NCBI RefSeq assembly: GCF_001482405.1
Contig: NZ_LPXO01000001.1
Location: 62,001 to 126,000, forward strand
DNA from: Pseudoponticoccus marisrubri
Lineage (GTDB): Bacteria; Pseudomonadota; Alphaproteobacteria; Rhodobacterales; Rhodobacteraceae
Direction of reading: 5' to 3'
Length of the DNA stretch: 64,000 nucleotides
Below the pieces are notes generated by a model that was given only the letters and a program-made list of their open reading frames with translations, made no database searches and was not told where the DNA came from. Within the stretch, counting starts at the first letter, position 1. Every line of letters starts with the position of its first letter. The translations under genes were made by a program, and so were the position numbers. Shown piece by piece: positions 17,383 through 27,708 of this stretch.

Positions 17383-18063
17383 TCAGCGCCGCGCGCGACG
17401 CCAGCCGGCGGCGACCGCCTCGGCCTCGGAGCAGAACCAGCGCTCGCCCTTCTCGGGCGAGATCCGCGTGCGCCCGTACCAGGACTGGCCCGGCAGATGA
17501 TAGATCCGCGCGCGCCCGCCCTGCGAGATATTGCCCTTGATGAGGCAGCCCTCGGGCGCATCGGCGCGCCGGCGCGCGGCTCGGACCTCGCGTTTCGCAG
17601 CGCGGTAGGCCTCGGGCGATTGCGCCCCGGTGCCATGCAGCGCCACGCCCTCGGCGCGGGCGGCGCGTTCGGCGGGCACGTACTCCTCGGAATAGCGGCG
17701 ATAGGCGAAAGCCAGGCCGGCGCGCACCAGCGCGCGGCCCACATCGGTGCCGAAATCGGTGCAGCGCGCGACCGAGCGACCATAGGCATCATGCGCCAGC
17801 ACCGTGCAGTCGAGCACCCGGCCCTCGTAGCGGGCCCGGATCTCGCCCGTGGCCCAGGCGCCGCAGGACCATGTGGGCGCGTCACGGCCACCGCAGACCT
17901 GCCCCACTTCCAGCGCGTCGACACCGTAGAGCCGTACCGTTGTGCCGGCCACTTCGAACGTGTCACCGTCAATGACCCGGGCCGGGCCGCTCAGGCGCTG
18001 CGTGTCGGCCAGGCCGGGCAGCGCGGCGCACAGAAGAACAAGGGCTGAACAAACTCTTAACAT
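17383..18063 (-). CDS. Thermonuclease (SNase) family protein
   Basis: The 226-residue protein has a signal peptide (MLRVCSALVLLCAALPGLA) and a staphylococcal nuclease OB fold: RVIDGDTFEVAGTTVRLYGVDALE, with the later Glu/Arg region GEIRARYEGRVLDCTVLAHDAYGRSVARC. SNase proteins cut DNA and RNA with calcium. The C-terminus adds a region with paired cysteines (CLIKGNIS and WFCSEAEA). It probably acts in the periplasm or outside the cell. An 8-bp inverted repeat lies about 40 bases upstream of the start. Confidence 0.9.
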   Translation of the reverse strand: MLRVCSALVLLCAALPGLADTQRLSGPARVIDGDTFEVAGTTVRLYGVDALEVGQVCGGRDAPTWSCGAWATGEIRARYEGRVLDCTVLAHDAYGRSVARCTDFGTDVGRALVRAGLAFAYRRYSEEYVPAERAARAEGVALHGTGAQSPEAYRAAKREVRAARRRADAPEGCLIKGNISQGGRARIYHLPGQSWYGRTRISPEKGERWFCSEAEAVAAGWRRARR

Positions 18064-18104
18064 GTCGTTAAGATCGGCGGCCCGCGCCGGAGATTCAACC
18101 GTGT

Positions 18105-18124
18105 TTGTTAACTCTGGTTAACAA
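18105..18124. promoter_or_regulatory. Perfect inverted repeat upstream of the SNase gene
   Basis: TTGTTAAC-TCTG-GTTAACAA is a perfect 8-bp inverted repeat between the betA stop and the SNase start. It could be an operator for the nuclease gene or part of a weak terminator after betA. No T-run follows. Confidence 0.35.
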
Positions 18125-18130
18125 GACGCC

Positions 18131-19783
18131 TCAGCGTTGTGCCACCTGCCACGCCGGGTTCTGCCAAGGGGTGGCATTCTCGGGCGGAAGGGCGCGGCCG
18201 AGAACGTGATCGGCCGTCTTCTCGCCCACCATGATCGCAGGGGCGTTCAGGTTGCCATTGGTGATGCGCGGAAAGACCGAGGCATCGGCCACGCGCAGCC
18301 CCGCCACGCCGATCACCCGGCCCTGCGGATCGACCACCGTGTCGGTATCGTCCACAGCACCCATGCGGCAGGTGCCGCAAGGATGATAGGCGCTTTCAAC
18401 GTGATCGCGGATGACATCGTCCAGCGCGGCATCAGAGACAGCGTCGGCCCCGGGCTGGATCTCGGCCCCGCGGAACGGGGCAAAGGCCTCCTGTCCGAAG
18501 ATCTCGCGCGTGAGCCGGATGCAGGTCCGGAAATCCGCCCAGTCCTCGGGCGCGCTCATGTAGTTGAAGCGGATGCGCGGCGGTGCCGCGGGATCGGCCG
18601 AGCGCAACCGGACCTGCCCGCGCGAGGGCGAGCGCATCGGTCCCACATGCGCCTGGAACCCGTGCCCCGCGGCCGCGACCTTGCCGTCGTAGCGCACCGC
18701 GATGGGCAGGAAATGGAACTGGATGTCAGGATAGGGCACGCCCGCGCGCGACCGGATGAAGCCCGCGCTTTCGAACTGGTTCGAGGCGCCCGGCCCGGTC
18801 CGCGTCAGCGCCCAGCGCAGCCCCACATAGGCCTTGCCCAGCGGATTCCAGTACCGCGCGAGCGAGACGGGTTTGGTCGCCGCCATCTGGATGTAGAGCT
18901 CCAGGTGGTCCTGCAGGTTGCCGCCGACCCCGGGCAGATCGACACGCGGCGCAATCCCCAGCGCCGCCAGATCGCGCGCGGGGCCGATCCCCGACAGCAT
19001 CAGCAGCTTGGGCGAGTTGATGGCCCCGGCGCTCAGGATGACCTCGCGCGTGGCCTCCACGGTCTCGATGTGTCCGCGCCGGGTCAGCTCCACCCCCGTG
19101 GCGCGCCCCTCGGTGAACAGGATCCGGCCGGCCAGCCCGCGCAGGACCCGCGCGCCCAGCGCCTGCGCCGGGCGCAGATAGGCCTTGGCCGCCGACCAGC
19201 GCGCGCCCTTGTGCACGGTCATGTCATAGGGGCCGAACCCTTCCTGCTGCGCGCCGTTGTAATCCTCGGTCACCGGGTAGCCCGCCTGCTGTCCGGCCTG
19301 CACGAAGGCGCGCACCAGCGGGTTGTCGCGCGGCCCGCGCGTGACGTGCAGCGGCCCGTCGGTGCCGCGCCAGGACGGATCACCCCCCTGCCCGGCCGGA
19401 TCCCAGCACTCCATGCGCCGGAAATAGGGCAGCACGTCGGCATGGCCCCAGCCCATCGCGCCGCTGTCGCGCCAATGGTCGAAATCGAGCGCATGGCCGC
19501 GCACGTAGATCATGCCGTTGATCGAGGAGGAGCCACCCAGCACCTTGCCGCGCGGGCACGCCAGCCGCCGCCCGCCCAGATGCGGCTCGGGCTCGGTGGC
19601 ATAGCCCCAGTCATAGCGCGCCATGTTCATCGGGTAGCTGAGCGCGCCGGGCATGTTGATGAACGGGCCCCGGTCGCTGCCGCCATGCTCGATCACGATG
19701 ACCGAGTGGCCCGCCTCGGCCAGCCGGTACGCCATGGCGCACCCGGCCGACCCCGCGCCGACGATGACATAGTCTGCCCTCAT
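18131..19783 (-). CDS. betA: Choline dehydrogenase, GMC oxidoreductase
   Basis: The 550-residue flavoprotein has an N-terminal FAD motif ([20 protein letters not shown]), the GMC signature in [19 protein letters not shown], and the conserved C-terminal active-site block [12 protein letters not shown] followed by [19 protein letters not shown]. BetA oxidises choline to betaine aldehyde. It is third in the order betI-betC-betA and starts about 20 bases after the betC stop, which supports choline rather than another alcohol as substrate. No betB aldehyde dehydrogenase is adjacent. Confidence 0.93.
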   Translation of the reverse strand: MRADYVIVGAGSAGCAMAYRLAEAGHSVIVIEHGGSDRGPFINMPGALSYPMNMARYDWGYATEPEPHLGGRRLACPRGKVLGGSSSINGMIYVRGHALDFDHWRDSGAMGWGHADVLPYFRRMECWDPAGQGGDPSWRGTDGPLHVTRGPRDNPLVRAFVQAGQQAGYPVTEDYNGAQQEGFGPYDMTVHKGARWSAAKAYLRPAQALGARVLRGLAGRILFTEGRATGVELTRRGHIETVEATREVILSAGAINSPKLLMLSGIGPARDLAALGIAPRVDLPGVGGNLQDHLELYIQMAATKPVSLARYWNPLGKAYVGLRWALTRTGPGASNQFESAGFIRSRAGVPYPDIQFHFLPIAVRYDGKVAAAGHGFQAHVGPMRSPSRGQVRLRSADPAAPPRIRFNYMSAPEDWADFRTCIRLTREIFGQEAFAPFRGAEIQPGADAVSDAALDDVIRDHVESAYHPCGTCRMGAVDDTDTVVDPQGRVIGVAGLRVADASVFPRITNGNLNAPAIMVGEKTADHVLGRALPPENATPWQNPAWQVAQR

Positions 19784-19802
19784 GCGTCGGCGCGCCTTCG
19801 CA

Positions 19803-21308
19803 TCATTCCCCCCGCGGAAAGCGCTGGGTGTCTTCCAGCACGTTCAGGTCCATGTGGTTGCGCATGTAGCGGTCCGAGGCATCGCGCAGCGGCTGGTAAT
19901 CCCACGGGTAATAGCCGCCCTGGCGCAGCGCCTCGTAGACCACGTGCCGGCGCGCCTGGCTCTGGCGCACGCTGGCATCGAACCATTCCAGATCCCAGCG
20001 CTCGGCCGCGAGCACGCGGAACCGCTCCAGCACCGCGGCCTGGGCCGGGTCATCGGCCAGGTTGACGCGTTCCTGCGGATCGGCGGACAGGTCGAACAAT
20101 TGCTCGGGATCGCGCGCGCAATTGGTGTATTTCCAGGGCCCCGCCCGCAGCGCCACCAGGGGCGAGATCGAGCCCTCGGCCGCGTATTCCATGGCCACCG
20201 GGTTCAGCCGCGCCGCCCCGTCCATCACCGGCAGCAGGCTCTCGCCCTCGGTCCAAGGCATCACCTCCTCCATGCTGACCCCAGCCAGCGCGCAGAGCGT
20301 CGGGCAGAGATCGATGGTCGAGACCGGCTCCTCGACCAGCCCGCCGGCCTGCCCCGGCACCGAGATCATCATCGGCACCCGGGCCGAGCCCTCGTAGAAG
20401 GACATCTTGAACCACAGCCCGCGCTCGCCCAGCATGTCGCCGTGATCGCTGACGAAGACCACGATCGCCTCCTGCCGGGTGTCCTCGAGCACCTTGAGCA
20501 GCGCGCCGATCTTGTCGTCGAGATAGGAGATATTGGCGAAATAGGCGCGCCGGGCCCGGCGGATATGCTCCTCGGTGATGTCGAAGGACCGCCAGTCATT
20601 GGCGTCGAAGATGCGCTGGCTGTGCGGGTCGTGCTCGTCATAAGGCAGCGCCGCGGTCTCGGGCAGCAGGTGCTCGCAATCCTCGTAGAGATCCCAGTAC
20701 TTGCGCCGCGCCACGTAAGGGTCGTGCGGATGGGTGAAGCTGACCGTCAGGCACCAAGGCCGCGCATCCTGCCCGCGGGCGAGGTCATAGAGCTTCTGCT
20801 CGGCATGAAAGGCGACGGCATCGTCATATTCCATCTGGTTCGAGATCTCGGCCACGCCGGCGCCGGTGACCGACCCGAGGTTGTGATACCACCAGTCGAT
20901 GCGCTCGCCCGGCTTGCGGTAATCCGGCGTCCAGCCGAAATCGGCGGGGTAGATGTCGGTGGTCAGCCGTTCCTCGAACCCGTGCAGCTGGTCGGGGCCC
21001 ACGAAATGCATCTTGCCGCTGAGGCAGGTCTGGTAGCCCGCCCGCCGCAGGTGATGCGCGTAGGTCGGGATGTCCGAGGCAAATTCCGCCGCGTTGTCAT
21101 AGACCTGCGTCACGCTGGGCAGTTGGCCGGACATGAAGCCCGCGCGGCCTGGGGCGCAGAGCGGGCTGGCGGTATAGGCATTGCGGAAGCGGGTCGACCG
21201 CTCGGCCAGGGCGCGTAGGTTGGGCGTGTGCAGCCAATCGGCGGGACCGTCGGGGAACAGGGTTCCGTTCAGCTGGTCGACCATGAGGATCAGGATGTTC
21301 GGGCTCAT
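19803..21308 (-). CDS. betC: Choline-sulfatase
   Basis: The 501-residue sulfatase starts [16 protein letters not shown], with the metal-binding aspartate in the first strand. The formylglycine motif CxPxR is CAPGR, at Cys51. Further metal ligands are in [13 protein letters not shown]. The C-terminus ([32 protein letters not shown]) matches choline-sulfatase. It releases choline from choline-O-sulfate, feeding BetA. Its ATG overlaps the betI stop by four bases. Confidence 0.95.
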   Translation of the reverse strand: MSPNILILMVDQLNGTLFPDGPADWLHTPNLRALAERSTRFRNAYTASPLCAPGRAGFMSGQLPSVTQVYDNAAEFASDIPTYAHHLRRAGYQTCLSGKMHFVGPDQLHGFEERLTTDIYPADFGWTPDYRKPGERIDWWYHNLGSVTGAGVAEISNQMEYDDAVAFHAEQKLYDLARGQDARPWCLTVSFTHPHDPYVARRKYWDLYEDCEHLLPETAALPYDEHDPHSQRIFDANDWRSFDITEEHIRRARRAYFANISYLDDKIGALLKVLEDTRQEAIVVFVSDHGDMLGERGLWFKMSFYEGSARVPMMISVPGQAGGLVEEPVSTIDLCPTLCALAGVSMEEVMPWTEGESLLPVMDGAARLNPVAMEYAAEGSISPLVALRAGPWKYTNCARDPEQLFDLSADPQERVNLADDPAQAAVLERFRVLAAERWDLEWFDASVRQSQARRHVVYEALRQGGYYPWDYQPLRDASDRYMRNHMDLNVLEDTQRFPRGE

Positions 21309-21874
21309 TGCGGCTCTTTCGTCAGGGCCCGGGCCACATCGAGCACGCGGGCGGTTGCGCCCGCGATGCTGCCATCTGACAGGGCCGCCCGCAAATAGAC
21401 ACCGTCGATCAGCGCGGCCAGCGTGTCGGCCACCTCCTCCGGCTGTTCGCAGCGGGCGCGCAGCGCGTGGACCAGGTTCGACCTTAGCCGCGCCCGGTAG
21501 ATCCGCAAGAGCCGCGCCGCCTGCGGGTCGCGCTGGGCCATCACGTAGAAGTTCAGCCAGGCCGAGATCGTGGCCGGGGCAAAGCAGCTGGGGTCGAAAT
21601 TGGCGGCGACGATGGCCTCAAGCCGTCGGTCTGGCGGCGCCTCACGCAGGGCATCCCGGACCAGCGCGCCGTAATCTGCAAGGATCTGGCGCATCGCCGC
21701 GAGGAAGATCTGCGCCTTGCCGCCGAAATAGTGATGCGCCAGCGCGCTGGACATGCCGGCCCGGCGCGCGATCTGCCCCACGGTCACGTCAAGCGAGCCG
21801 GCGGCGCCGATCTCTTCGACCGTGGCGGCCACCAGCGCGGCGCGGCGTATCGGTTCCTGTCCAAGCTTCGGCAT
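21305..21874 (-). CDS. betI: TetR-type repressor BetI
   Basis: The 189-residue regulator starts MPKLGQEPIRRAALVAATVEEIG, which matches the usual BetI N-terminus and makes ATG 21874 better than the TTG at 21910. The helix-turn-helix is VGQIARRAGMSSALAHHYFGGKAQI. BetI represses bet genes and is relieved by choline. It is first in the operon and overlaps betC, and a palindromic operator candidate lies just upstream. Confidence 0.93.
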   Translation of the reverse strand: MPKLGQEPIRRAALVAATVEEIGAAGSLDVTVGQIARRAGMSSALAHHYFGGKAQIFLAAMRQILADYGALVRDALREAPPDRRLEAIVAANFDPSCFAPATISAWLNFYVMAQRDPQAARLLRIYRARLRSNLVHALRARCEQPEEVADTLAALIDGVYLRAALSDGSIAGATARVLDVARALTKEPQ

Positions 21875-21894
21875 GGGCGCTGTTGTGGTTTTTC

Positions 21895-21910
21895 TTGACT
21901 GACGAGTCAA
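21895..21910. promoter_or_regulatory. Candidate BetI operator
   Basis: TTGACT-GACG-AGTCAA is a perfect 6-bp inverted repeat ending about 20 bases before the betI start codon. Its length and symmetry resemble TetR-family operators. Autoregulation of betI-betC-betA through this site is inference from position. Confidence 0.6.
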
Positions 21911-22284
21911 TCAAAAAAACGCCCGCGGCTGAAGATCGGGCGCCGCGCGGCAAGGCGCGGGTTTCGTTGGGATCGGAGTCTGGAGGTCTGTTGCGAAAGG
22001 CGCCCGCACCGCTTTGGAGATCGGGCGAGTTCAGACGGCGAAGGTCGGGGAAAATAGAAGGGCGCTCTGGCGGCACCAGCGCAGCCTGCACGATCGGCAG
22101 GCCATCAACGGTCTCAAGCCCCCCTCGTCAAGGAGGCGAGACGCTGTCGTTAGGTCAGGGTCGTCCGGTCAGATCAGGTGACGGGGCCGGGCCATGGTCC
22201 CGGGCGGGCCGTCAAGGCAGGCCACACGCATCGCAGCCCGGGCCGCACGCGTGGGGCGTCTGTGTTGTCGCGCGGGCGACCGGC
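21911..22284. other. Intergenic region upstream of betI
   Basis: No gene, RNA or repeat is supported in these 374 bases. The sequence is GC-rich with short open frames only. It should hold the betI promoter at its left end. Confidence 0.55.
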
Positions 22285-22482
22285 TCAAATGGCCAGGGTT
22301 CCCAGCACGGTATTCTGCGGCAGGCGGGCCACCTCGACCCCGCGATCGGTGCGGCGCAGGTTGTAGCCATAGCCCCGCATGCGGAACCGCCACTCGGATT
22401 CCGACAGGACCTTGTCCCGTTCCCGCAGCAGGAACGCTTCGATTTCGGTCATATCCTCGGTCAACTTGTTCTCCGCAAACAT
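22285..22482 (-). CDS. Small hypothetical protein
   Basis: The 65-residue soluble protein is not recognised. It is helical and acidic at the N-terminus (ENKLTEDMTEIEAFLLRERDKVLSESEWRFRMRGYGYNLRRTDRGVEVARLPQ). A good ribosome binding site (AAAGGAAG) 8-9 bases before the ATG supports it as a real gene. It stands alone between betI and the EamA transporter gene, and the AT-richer bases upstream may hold its promoter. Confidence 0.65.
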   Translation of the reverse strand: MFAENKLTEDMTEIEAFLLRERDKVLSESEWRFRMRGYGYNLRRTDRGVEVARLPQNTVLGTLAI

Positions 22483-22595
22483 ATCTCGCTTCCTTTCAAA
22501 TATAGTGCGCGATACGTGGAAATCTCGTTAATCAATGCGGCGCGAATGCGCCCGAGGCAGGGATTTTTCGCGATGCGGACACAATCGCGTGAGGG

Positions 22596-23498
22596 TCAGT
22601 GCTTCGTTTCCGATACAACCGGAGTGACACGTCGCTTGAGCACGGCCTCGCGCCACGTGATGAAGATCACCGCCCCCATGATCAGCGACCCGCCCCCGAT
22701 CACCCAGGGGTCGGCCGGCTCTCCGAAGAAGGCCATGCCCAACAGCACCGACCAGACCAGTTGCAGGAAGGTGACCGGCTGGGTCACGGTGACCGGCGCC
22801 GCGGCAAAGGCCAGCGTCATCGCGTAATGCCCCGCCGTGGCGAAACAGGCCACGCCGAACAGCACCAGCAACTCCCACGCGCTGGGCCAGACCCAGGCCG
22901 CCAGCGCGAAGGGCGCCAGCCCGATGGTCACGGTGACCGACAGCAGCGCCACCACGACGCTGGCGCTGACCTCGCCCGACATGATCTTGGCCAGCAGGTA
23001 GGACCCGGCAAAGAACAACGCCGTGCCCAGCATGGCGATGTGGCCGGGATCGAGCGCCCGGAACCCCGGCCGCAGGATCAGCAGCGCGCCCGCCAGCGCC
23101 GCCACAATCGCCAATATGCGCCGCAGCGCCAGCCGCTCGCCGAGGAAAAACACCGCCAGGACGGTGACATAGACCGGGTTGAGGTAATTCATCGCCGTGA
23201 CCTCCGCCAGCGGGATCCGCGTCATGGCATAGAACCACAGGATCACGCCCAGGCTGTGCAGCAGGCCGCGCAGGCCGAACAATTGCCATTGCCGCCCGGT
23301 CAGGCGCAGCTGCGACAGGCTGCGCCACATCGGCACGAGAAAGACCAGCCCCAGCAGGTAGCGCAGGAAGGCGGCTTCGGCGGCGGGCACCCGTTCGCCC
23401 AGCGTCTTGACCAGGGCCGTGACCGCGACAAAGCAGAACCCCGTCACCACCATCCAGAAAATGCCCCGCGCCGGGCTTTGCGTCGCTGCTGCTTCCAT
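22596..23498 (-). CDS. DMT superfamily (EamA) transporter
   Basis: The 300-residue protein has ten hydrophobic segments in two five-helix EamA repeats (first repeat FWMVVTGFCFVAVTALVKTLGERVPAAEAAFLRYLLG). Members export metabolites or amino acids across the inner membrane. The substrate is unknown. ATG 23498 is preferred to the upstream ATG because the extra residues are not membrane-like. The gene is about 50 bases downstream of the LysE-type exporter on the same strand. Confidence 0.9.
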   Translation of the reverse strand: MEAAATQSPARGIFWMVVTGFCFVAVTALVKTLGERVPAAEAAFLRYLLGLVFLVPMWRSLSQLRLTGRQWQLFGLRGLLHSLGVILWFYAMTRIPLAEVTAMNYLNPVYVTVLAVFFLGERLALRRILAIVAALAGALLILRPGFRALDPGHIAMLGTALFFAGSYLLAKIMSGEVSASVVVALLSVTVTIGLAPFALAAWVWPSAWELLVLFGVACFATAGHYAMTLAFAAAPVTVTQPVTFLQLVWSVLLGMAFFGEPADPWVIGGGSLIMGAVIFITWREAVLKRRVTPVVSETKH

Positions 23499-23548
23499 GG
23501 CCGCAGGCTTAAAGGTTCTGCCGCCGGTGTCCAGCCGCCGGCCCGGGT

Positions 23549-24157
23549 TCACGCGCCCAGGATCAGCCCCGCCGCGATGGCCAGCATGGTCAGCCCCACG
23601 CCCAGGTCCAGCACCCGCCAGGCGGTGGGCCGCGCAAAGACCGGCGCCAGCGCCCGCGCCCCGTAGCCCAGCGAGAAGAAGAAAGCGAAAGAGGCGCTCA
23701 TCGCCCCCAGCGCAAAGCTCAGCCGGTCGTCATACTGCGCCGAGATCGAGCCCAGGAGCACCACCGTGTCGAGATAGACATGCGGGTTCAGCCAGGTCAG
23801 CGCAAGGCAGGTCAGTACCGCCCGGCGGAGCGAGCCTGCCCCCGCGCCCGCATCCATCGCCGCCCCGCCGCGCCAGGCCGCGCGCAGGCTGCGCAGCCCG
23901 TACCATGTCAGGAAGAGCGCCCCGAAGATCCGCATGGCCAGGGCCAGCCACGGCACCGCCTCGGCCGCGGCGCCGAAGCCCGCCACCCCGGCCCCGATCA
24001 GCACCGCATCCGAGATCGCACAGACCAGCACCACCGGCAGCACATGCGCCCGCCGCAACCCCTGGCGCAGGACAAAGGCGTTCTGCGCCCCGATGGCGAG
24101 GATCAGCGAGAGGCCCAGCGCGAAGCCGGCGGCGGCAGAAGAGAAAGCGACATCCAT
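23549..24157 (-). CDS. LysE/ArgO family amino acid exporter
   Basis: The 202-residue membrane protein has the LysE pattern: GFALGLSLILAIGAQNAFVLRQGLRR with the conserved GAQN, then ALTWLNPHVYLDTVVLLGS. About six helices are present. LysE and ArgO export basic amino acids such as lysine and arginine. The start at 24157 (MDVAFSS) gives the family length. It is divergent from the AGCS symporter gene. Confidence 0.92.
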   Translation of the reverse strand: MDVAFSSAAAGFALGLSLILAIGAQNAFVLRQGLRRAHVLPVVLVCAISDAVLIGAGVAGFGAAAEAVPWLALAMRIFGALFLTWYGLRSLRAAWRGGAAMDAGAGAGSLRRAVLTCLALTWLNPHVYLDTVVLLGSISAQYDDRLSFALGAMSASFAFFFSLGYGARALAPVFARPTAWRVLDLGVGLTMLAIAAGLILGA

Positions 24158-24334
24158 CCGCCCGCCCTTAACCGCTTTTCCCGGCAGCGCAAGCCGACGG
24201 CGCCGCTTTTCCCGCCAGCGGCAGACACGACGCGCGACACGCGAAAAAATGCCTTTCGGATACAGCTTGAACGGTGCCAGTGTGACCGGCACGCCCCCGT
24301 GCGGCGGCGCAGATGCGAAGAACAAGGAAACGCT

Positions 24335-25801
24335 ATGGCTTTACTCGAATCGCTTTTCGGATTGATCGGCGACCTGACATGGGGCTTTGCCCTGATCCCC
24401 CTGCTGGTCGTCTTCGGCATTTTCATCTCGGCCCTGACCGGTTTCGTCCAGTTCCGCTTCTTCAAGCGCATGTTCCGCGTTCTGACCGGTGACAACGAGG
24501 CGGCCGACCCCAACGCGATCTCCGCCCGCCAGGCGCTGCTGATCTCGGTCGGCGGCCGCGTCGGCGGCGGCAACATCGCCGGTGTCGCGGTGGCGATCAC
24601 GCTGGGCGGGCCCGGCGCGGTGTTCTGGATGTGGGCCATCGCGCTGATCGGCATGGCCACGAGCCTTGTCGAATGCTCGCTGGCCCAGCTGTTCAAGCGG
24701 CGCCAGCCCGACGGCGATTTCCGCGGCGGCCCGGCCCGGTCGATCATCCACGGGCTGGGCGCCGATTACCGCTGGCTGGCCATCCTCTACGCGGTCTGCC
24801 TGATCGCCTCCTTCGCGCTGGGGTTCAACGCCTTCCAGGGCAACACGGTGGCCGGCGCCGTGCAGGACAGCATGGGCGTGCCGCGGCTCTATACCGGGAT
24901 CCTGCTGGCGGTGATCTCGGCCGTGATCGTGTTTGGCGGCATCCACCGGATCGCGCAGGTGGCCGACGTGGTGGTGCCTGTCATGGCCAGCCTCTACATC
25001 CTGATGGCGCTGCTGATCATCGTGATGAACATCTTCGCGCTGCCCGGCGTGCTCTGGACCATCGTCAGCAACGCCTTCGGCCTCGAAGAGGCGGTCTCGG
25101 GCGGCATGGGCGCGGCCATCGCGCAGGGCCTGCGGCGCGGGCTCTTCTCGAACGAGGCCGGCCTCGGCTCGGCGCCCAACGTGGCGGCTACGGCCGATGT
25201 GCGCCACCCGGTCAGCCAGGGCATCACGCAGTCGCTTTCGGTCTTCATCGACACGATCTTCATCTGCTCCTGCACCGCCTTCGTGATCCTGCTGGGCGAT
25301 GTCTACCAGCCCGGCGCCGAGGGCGTGGACGGCGTGGTGCTGACCCAGCAATCGCTGGTCTCGCATCTGGGCGCCTGGACGCAGTATTTCCTGTCGGGGA
25401 TGATCCTGCTCTTCGCCTTCTCGTCGATCATCTACAACTACTACCTGGGCGAGAACGCGCTGACCGTGATCACCAAGACCCCGGCGGCCGTGATGGTCCT
25501 GCGCGTGGTGGTGATCGCGATCGTCTTCCTCGGCGCCACCGCGCCGGGCGCCACGGCGGTGTTCTTCTTCTCCGACCCGATGATGGGCATCCTCGCGGTG
25601 GTCAACCTCGTGGCGCTGATGATGCTGCTGCCGATCGCCATCCGGATGCTGCGCGACTTCCGCGCACAGCTGGCCGCGGGCGTCCAGCGCCCGGTGCTGG
25701 ACCCCGACGATTATGCCGATCTCGACATTGACCGCACGGCCTGGACCAAGCCGGCCCCCAGCGCCGCCGCGCCCGGGGCCAGCCCCGCCCCGGCCGAGTA
25801 A
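24335..25801 (+). CDS. AGCS family alanine/glycine:sodium symporter
   Basis: The 488-residue membrane protein shows the AGCS signatures GGRVGGGNIAGVAVAITLGGPGAVFWMW and RRGLFSNEAGLGSAPNVAATA, with about eleven helices. The family takes up alanine or glycine with sodium at the inner membrane. AAGGAA upstream supports the ATG at 24335. The cytoplasmic C-terminus is rich in Ala and Pro. It is followed directly by a strong bidirectional hairpin. Confidence 0.92.
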   Translation: MALLESLFGLIGDLTWGFALIPLLVVFGIFISALTGFVQFRFFKRMFRVLTGDNEAADPNAISARQALLISVGGRVGGGNIAGVAVAITLGGPGAVFWMWAIALIGMATSLVECSLAQLFKRRQPDGDFRGGPARSIIHGLGADYRWLAILYAVCLIASFALGFNAFQGNTVAGAVQDSMGVPRLYTGILLAVISAVIVFGGIHRIAQVADVVVPVMASLYILMALLIIVMNIFALPGVLWTIVSNAFGLEEAVSGGMGAAIAQGLRRGLFSNEAGLGSAPNVAATADVRHPVSQGITQSLSVFIDTIFICSCTAFVILLGDVYQPGAEGVDGVVLTQQSLVSHLGAWTQYFLSGMILLFAFSSIIYNYYLGENALTVITKTPAAVMVLRVVVIAIVFLGATAPGATAVFFFSDPMMGILAVVNLVALMMLLPIAIRMLRDFRAQLAAGVQRPVLDPDDYADLDIDRTAWTKPAPSAAAPGASPAPAE

Positions 25802-25811
25802 CCATGAAAAA

Positions 25812-25840
25812 GCCCCCGGCGCTGTGCATGCGCCGGGGGC
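25812..25840. terminator. Strong rho-independent terminator between AGCS gene and yebC
   Basis: A perfect 11-bp GC stem (25812-25822 with 25830-25840) has a 7-base loop. On the minus strand it is followed by TTTTTCAT, so it fits termination of yebC best; it can also serve the AGCS gene. Confidence 0.8.
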
Positions 25841-25870
25841 CCCTTGAGTTTCGCGGCAAGGCTGACCGGC

Positions 25871-26620
25871 TCAGGCGTTCTCGAGCTGCGCCATGACCTC
25901 GTCGGAGGCTTCGAAATTGGTGGTGACGCGCTGCACGTCGTCATCATCCTCCAGCGCCTCGACCAGCTTCATCAGCGACTGCATCTGGTCGAAATCCAGC
26001 TCGGTCGTGGTGGTGGGCTTCCAGATCAGCTTGGTCGACTCGGATTCGCCCAGCTCGGCCTCGAGCGCGGTCGACACCTCGTTGAGATCGGTATCGGCGC
26101 AGTAGACCACGTGCCCCTCCTCCGAGCTCTCGACATCCTCGGCCCCCGCCTCGATCGCGGCCATCATCACCGTGTCGGCATCGCCGGCGCCGGCCGGGTA
26201 GACGATCTCGCCCTTGCGCTCGAACATGAACGCGACCGAGCCGGTCTCGCCCATGTTGCCGCCATTCTTGGTGAAGGTCGAGCGCACGTTCGAGGCGGTG
26301 CGGTTGCGGTTGTCGGTCATCGCCTCGACGATCAGCGCGACGCCGTTCGGGCCGTAGCCCTCGTAGCGGATCTCCTCGTAATCGTCGCCCTCGCCGCCGG
26401 TGGCCTTCTTGATGGCGCGCTCGATATTGTCCTTGGGCATGGACTGGCCCTTGGCCTCCTTCACGGCCAGGCGCAGGCGCGGGTTCTTCTCCGGATCGGG
26501 GTCGCCCATCTTGGCGGCGACGGTGATCTCCTTGGAAAGCTTCGAGAACAGCTTGGCGCGCACCGCGTCCTGACGGCCCTTGCGGTGCTGGATATTCGCC
26601 CATTTCGAGTGGCCAGCCAT
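25871..26620 (-). CDS. YebC/PmpR family regulator
   Basis: The 249-residue protein starts [32 protein letters not shown], the hallmark YebC N-terminus, followed by the family core ([12 protein letters not shown]-type [13 protein letters not shown] and [23 protein letters not shown]). YebC proteins act in transcriptional control or in relieving ribosome stalling at proline runs. The first in-frame ATG is far upstream and has no support. It ends before a strong terminator. Confidence 0.95.
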   Translation of the reverse strand: MAGHSKWANIQHRKGRQDAVRAKLFSKLSKEITVAAKMGDPDPEKNPRLRLAVKEAKGQSMPKDNIERAIKKATGGEGDDYEEIRYEGYGPNGVALIVEAMTDNRNRTASNVRSTFTKNGGNMGETGSVAFMFERKGEIVYPAGAGDADTVMMAAIEAGAEDVESSEEGHVVYCADTDLNEVSTALEAELGESESTKLIWKPTTTTELDFDQMQSLMKLVEALEDDDDVQRVTTNFEASDEVMAQLENA

Positions 26621-26742
26621 GGCACGCTCCCTCTTCGGTCCTGTCGGTTTGCGCGCCTCTATAGGCCATGCGCCGGCCCCTTGCCAAGCCGCCACGCAAA
26701 CGGGCCTTCCGCTTCGGCCCCGCTTGGGGTAGCGCAAGGGGC

Positions 26743-27477
26743 ATGAGCCGTTTTCTGCTGCTGCAACTTCGCCCCGAGACCGAGGCGAGCGACGACGAAT
26801 ACCGCGCGATCCTCGACAAGGGCGGGCTGGACGAGGCGCGCGTGCACCGCATCCGCCTCGACCGCGAGGACCTGCCCGCGAACTTGGACCCGGCCGACTA
26901 TGCCGGCACGATCGTGGGCGGCGGCCCGGGCTGCGTCAGCGACCCGCCCGCGGCCAAGTCGCCGGTCGAGGCGCGGATCGAGACAGCCTGCCTGTCGCTG
27001 ATGCCCGCCATCACCGGGGGCGACCTGCCCTTCATGGGCTGCTGCTACGGCATCGGCATCCTCGCCCATCATTTGGGCGCCGAGGTCTCCAAGGCGCGCT
27101 ACGGCGAGCCGGTGGGCCCCTCGACCTGCCACAAGACAGCCGAGGGCGCGCAGGACCCGCTGCTCTCGGACCTGCCCGACAGGTTCGACGCCTTTGTCGG
27201 CCACAAGGAGGCGGTGCAGCACCTGCCGCGGGGGGCGGCACACCTGCTGGCCTCGGCGCCCTGCCCCTTCCAGATGATCCGCCACGGGCGGAACGTCTAT
27301 GCCACCCAGTTCCACCCCGAGGCCGACGCGGCCGGTTTTGAAACCCGCATCCGCATCTACCGCAACCGCGGCTATTTCCCACCCGAGACGGCCGATGACC
27401 TGATCGAGATGTGCCGAGCCGCCGACGTCACCTGGCCCGAACGCCTGCTCGAGGGATTCGTCCGCCGCTACGGCTGA
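26743..27477 (+). CDS. Class I glutamine amidotransferase (GMP synthase-like)
   Basis: The 244-residue stand-alone GATase1 domain has the nucleophile at about Cys101 in MGCCYGIG and the His/Glu dyad in TQFHPEAD. An oxyanion strand [12 protein letters not shown] lies upstream. Stand-alone members hydrolyse glutamine or gamma-glutamyl compounds. The substrate here is not known. The ATG is divergent from yebC with about 120 bases between starts. Confidence 0.88.
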   Translation: MSRFLLLQLRPETEASDDEYRAILDKGGLDEARVHRIRLDREDLPANLDPADYAGTIVGGGPGCVSDPPAAKSPVEARIETACLSLMPAITGGDLPFMGCCYGIGILAHHLGAEVSKARYGEPVGPSTCHKTAEGAQDPLLSDLPDRFDAFVGHKEAVQHLPRGAAHLLASAPCPFQMIRHGRNVYATQFHPEADAAGFETRIRIYRNRGYFPPETADDLIEMCRAADVTWPERLLEGFVRRYG

Positions 27478-27544
27478 AACACGCGCCTGAGGGTCGCGAT
27501 CATCCCCTCCCAAGGCCGTGCGCGGCGTGGCGAGCATAGCATTC

Positions 27545-27609
27545 GAGTATTTTCGGAAAGATGAAAGAGATCGGGACTCGAGGCGTCTTTCATCTTTCTC
27601 CAAATACTC
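27545..27609. repeat. Dispersed hairpin repeat, copy 1
   Basis: The left arm, 27545-27567 (begins GAGTATTTTCGG, ends GATGAAAG), pairs with the right arm, 27587-27609 (begins CTTTCATCTTTC, ends AAATACTC), at 20 of 23 positions, with a 19-base spacer. The left arm is identical to the left arm of the copy at 36254. AT-rich arms stand out in GC-rich DNA. It lies between the amidotransferase and the SLC13 gene stop. Confidence 0.85.
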
Positions 27610-27708
27610 ATGTACACCAGCCGCCGCCCCACGCCGCGCCATCCATGCCTGGCGAAGTGTAAAGGGTGTCCCCCGCGCCCGCGCTGGTCAGGGAAATGGC
27701 ATCGCGGG

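Noticed and set aside
18137-20065. Plus-strand open frame of 642 codons opposite betA and betC
   Set aside because: It is antisense to two well-supported enzymes, has no recognisable motif and spans the gap between them.
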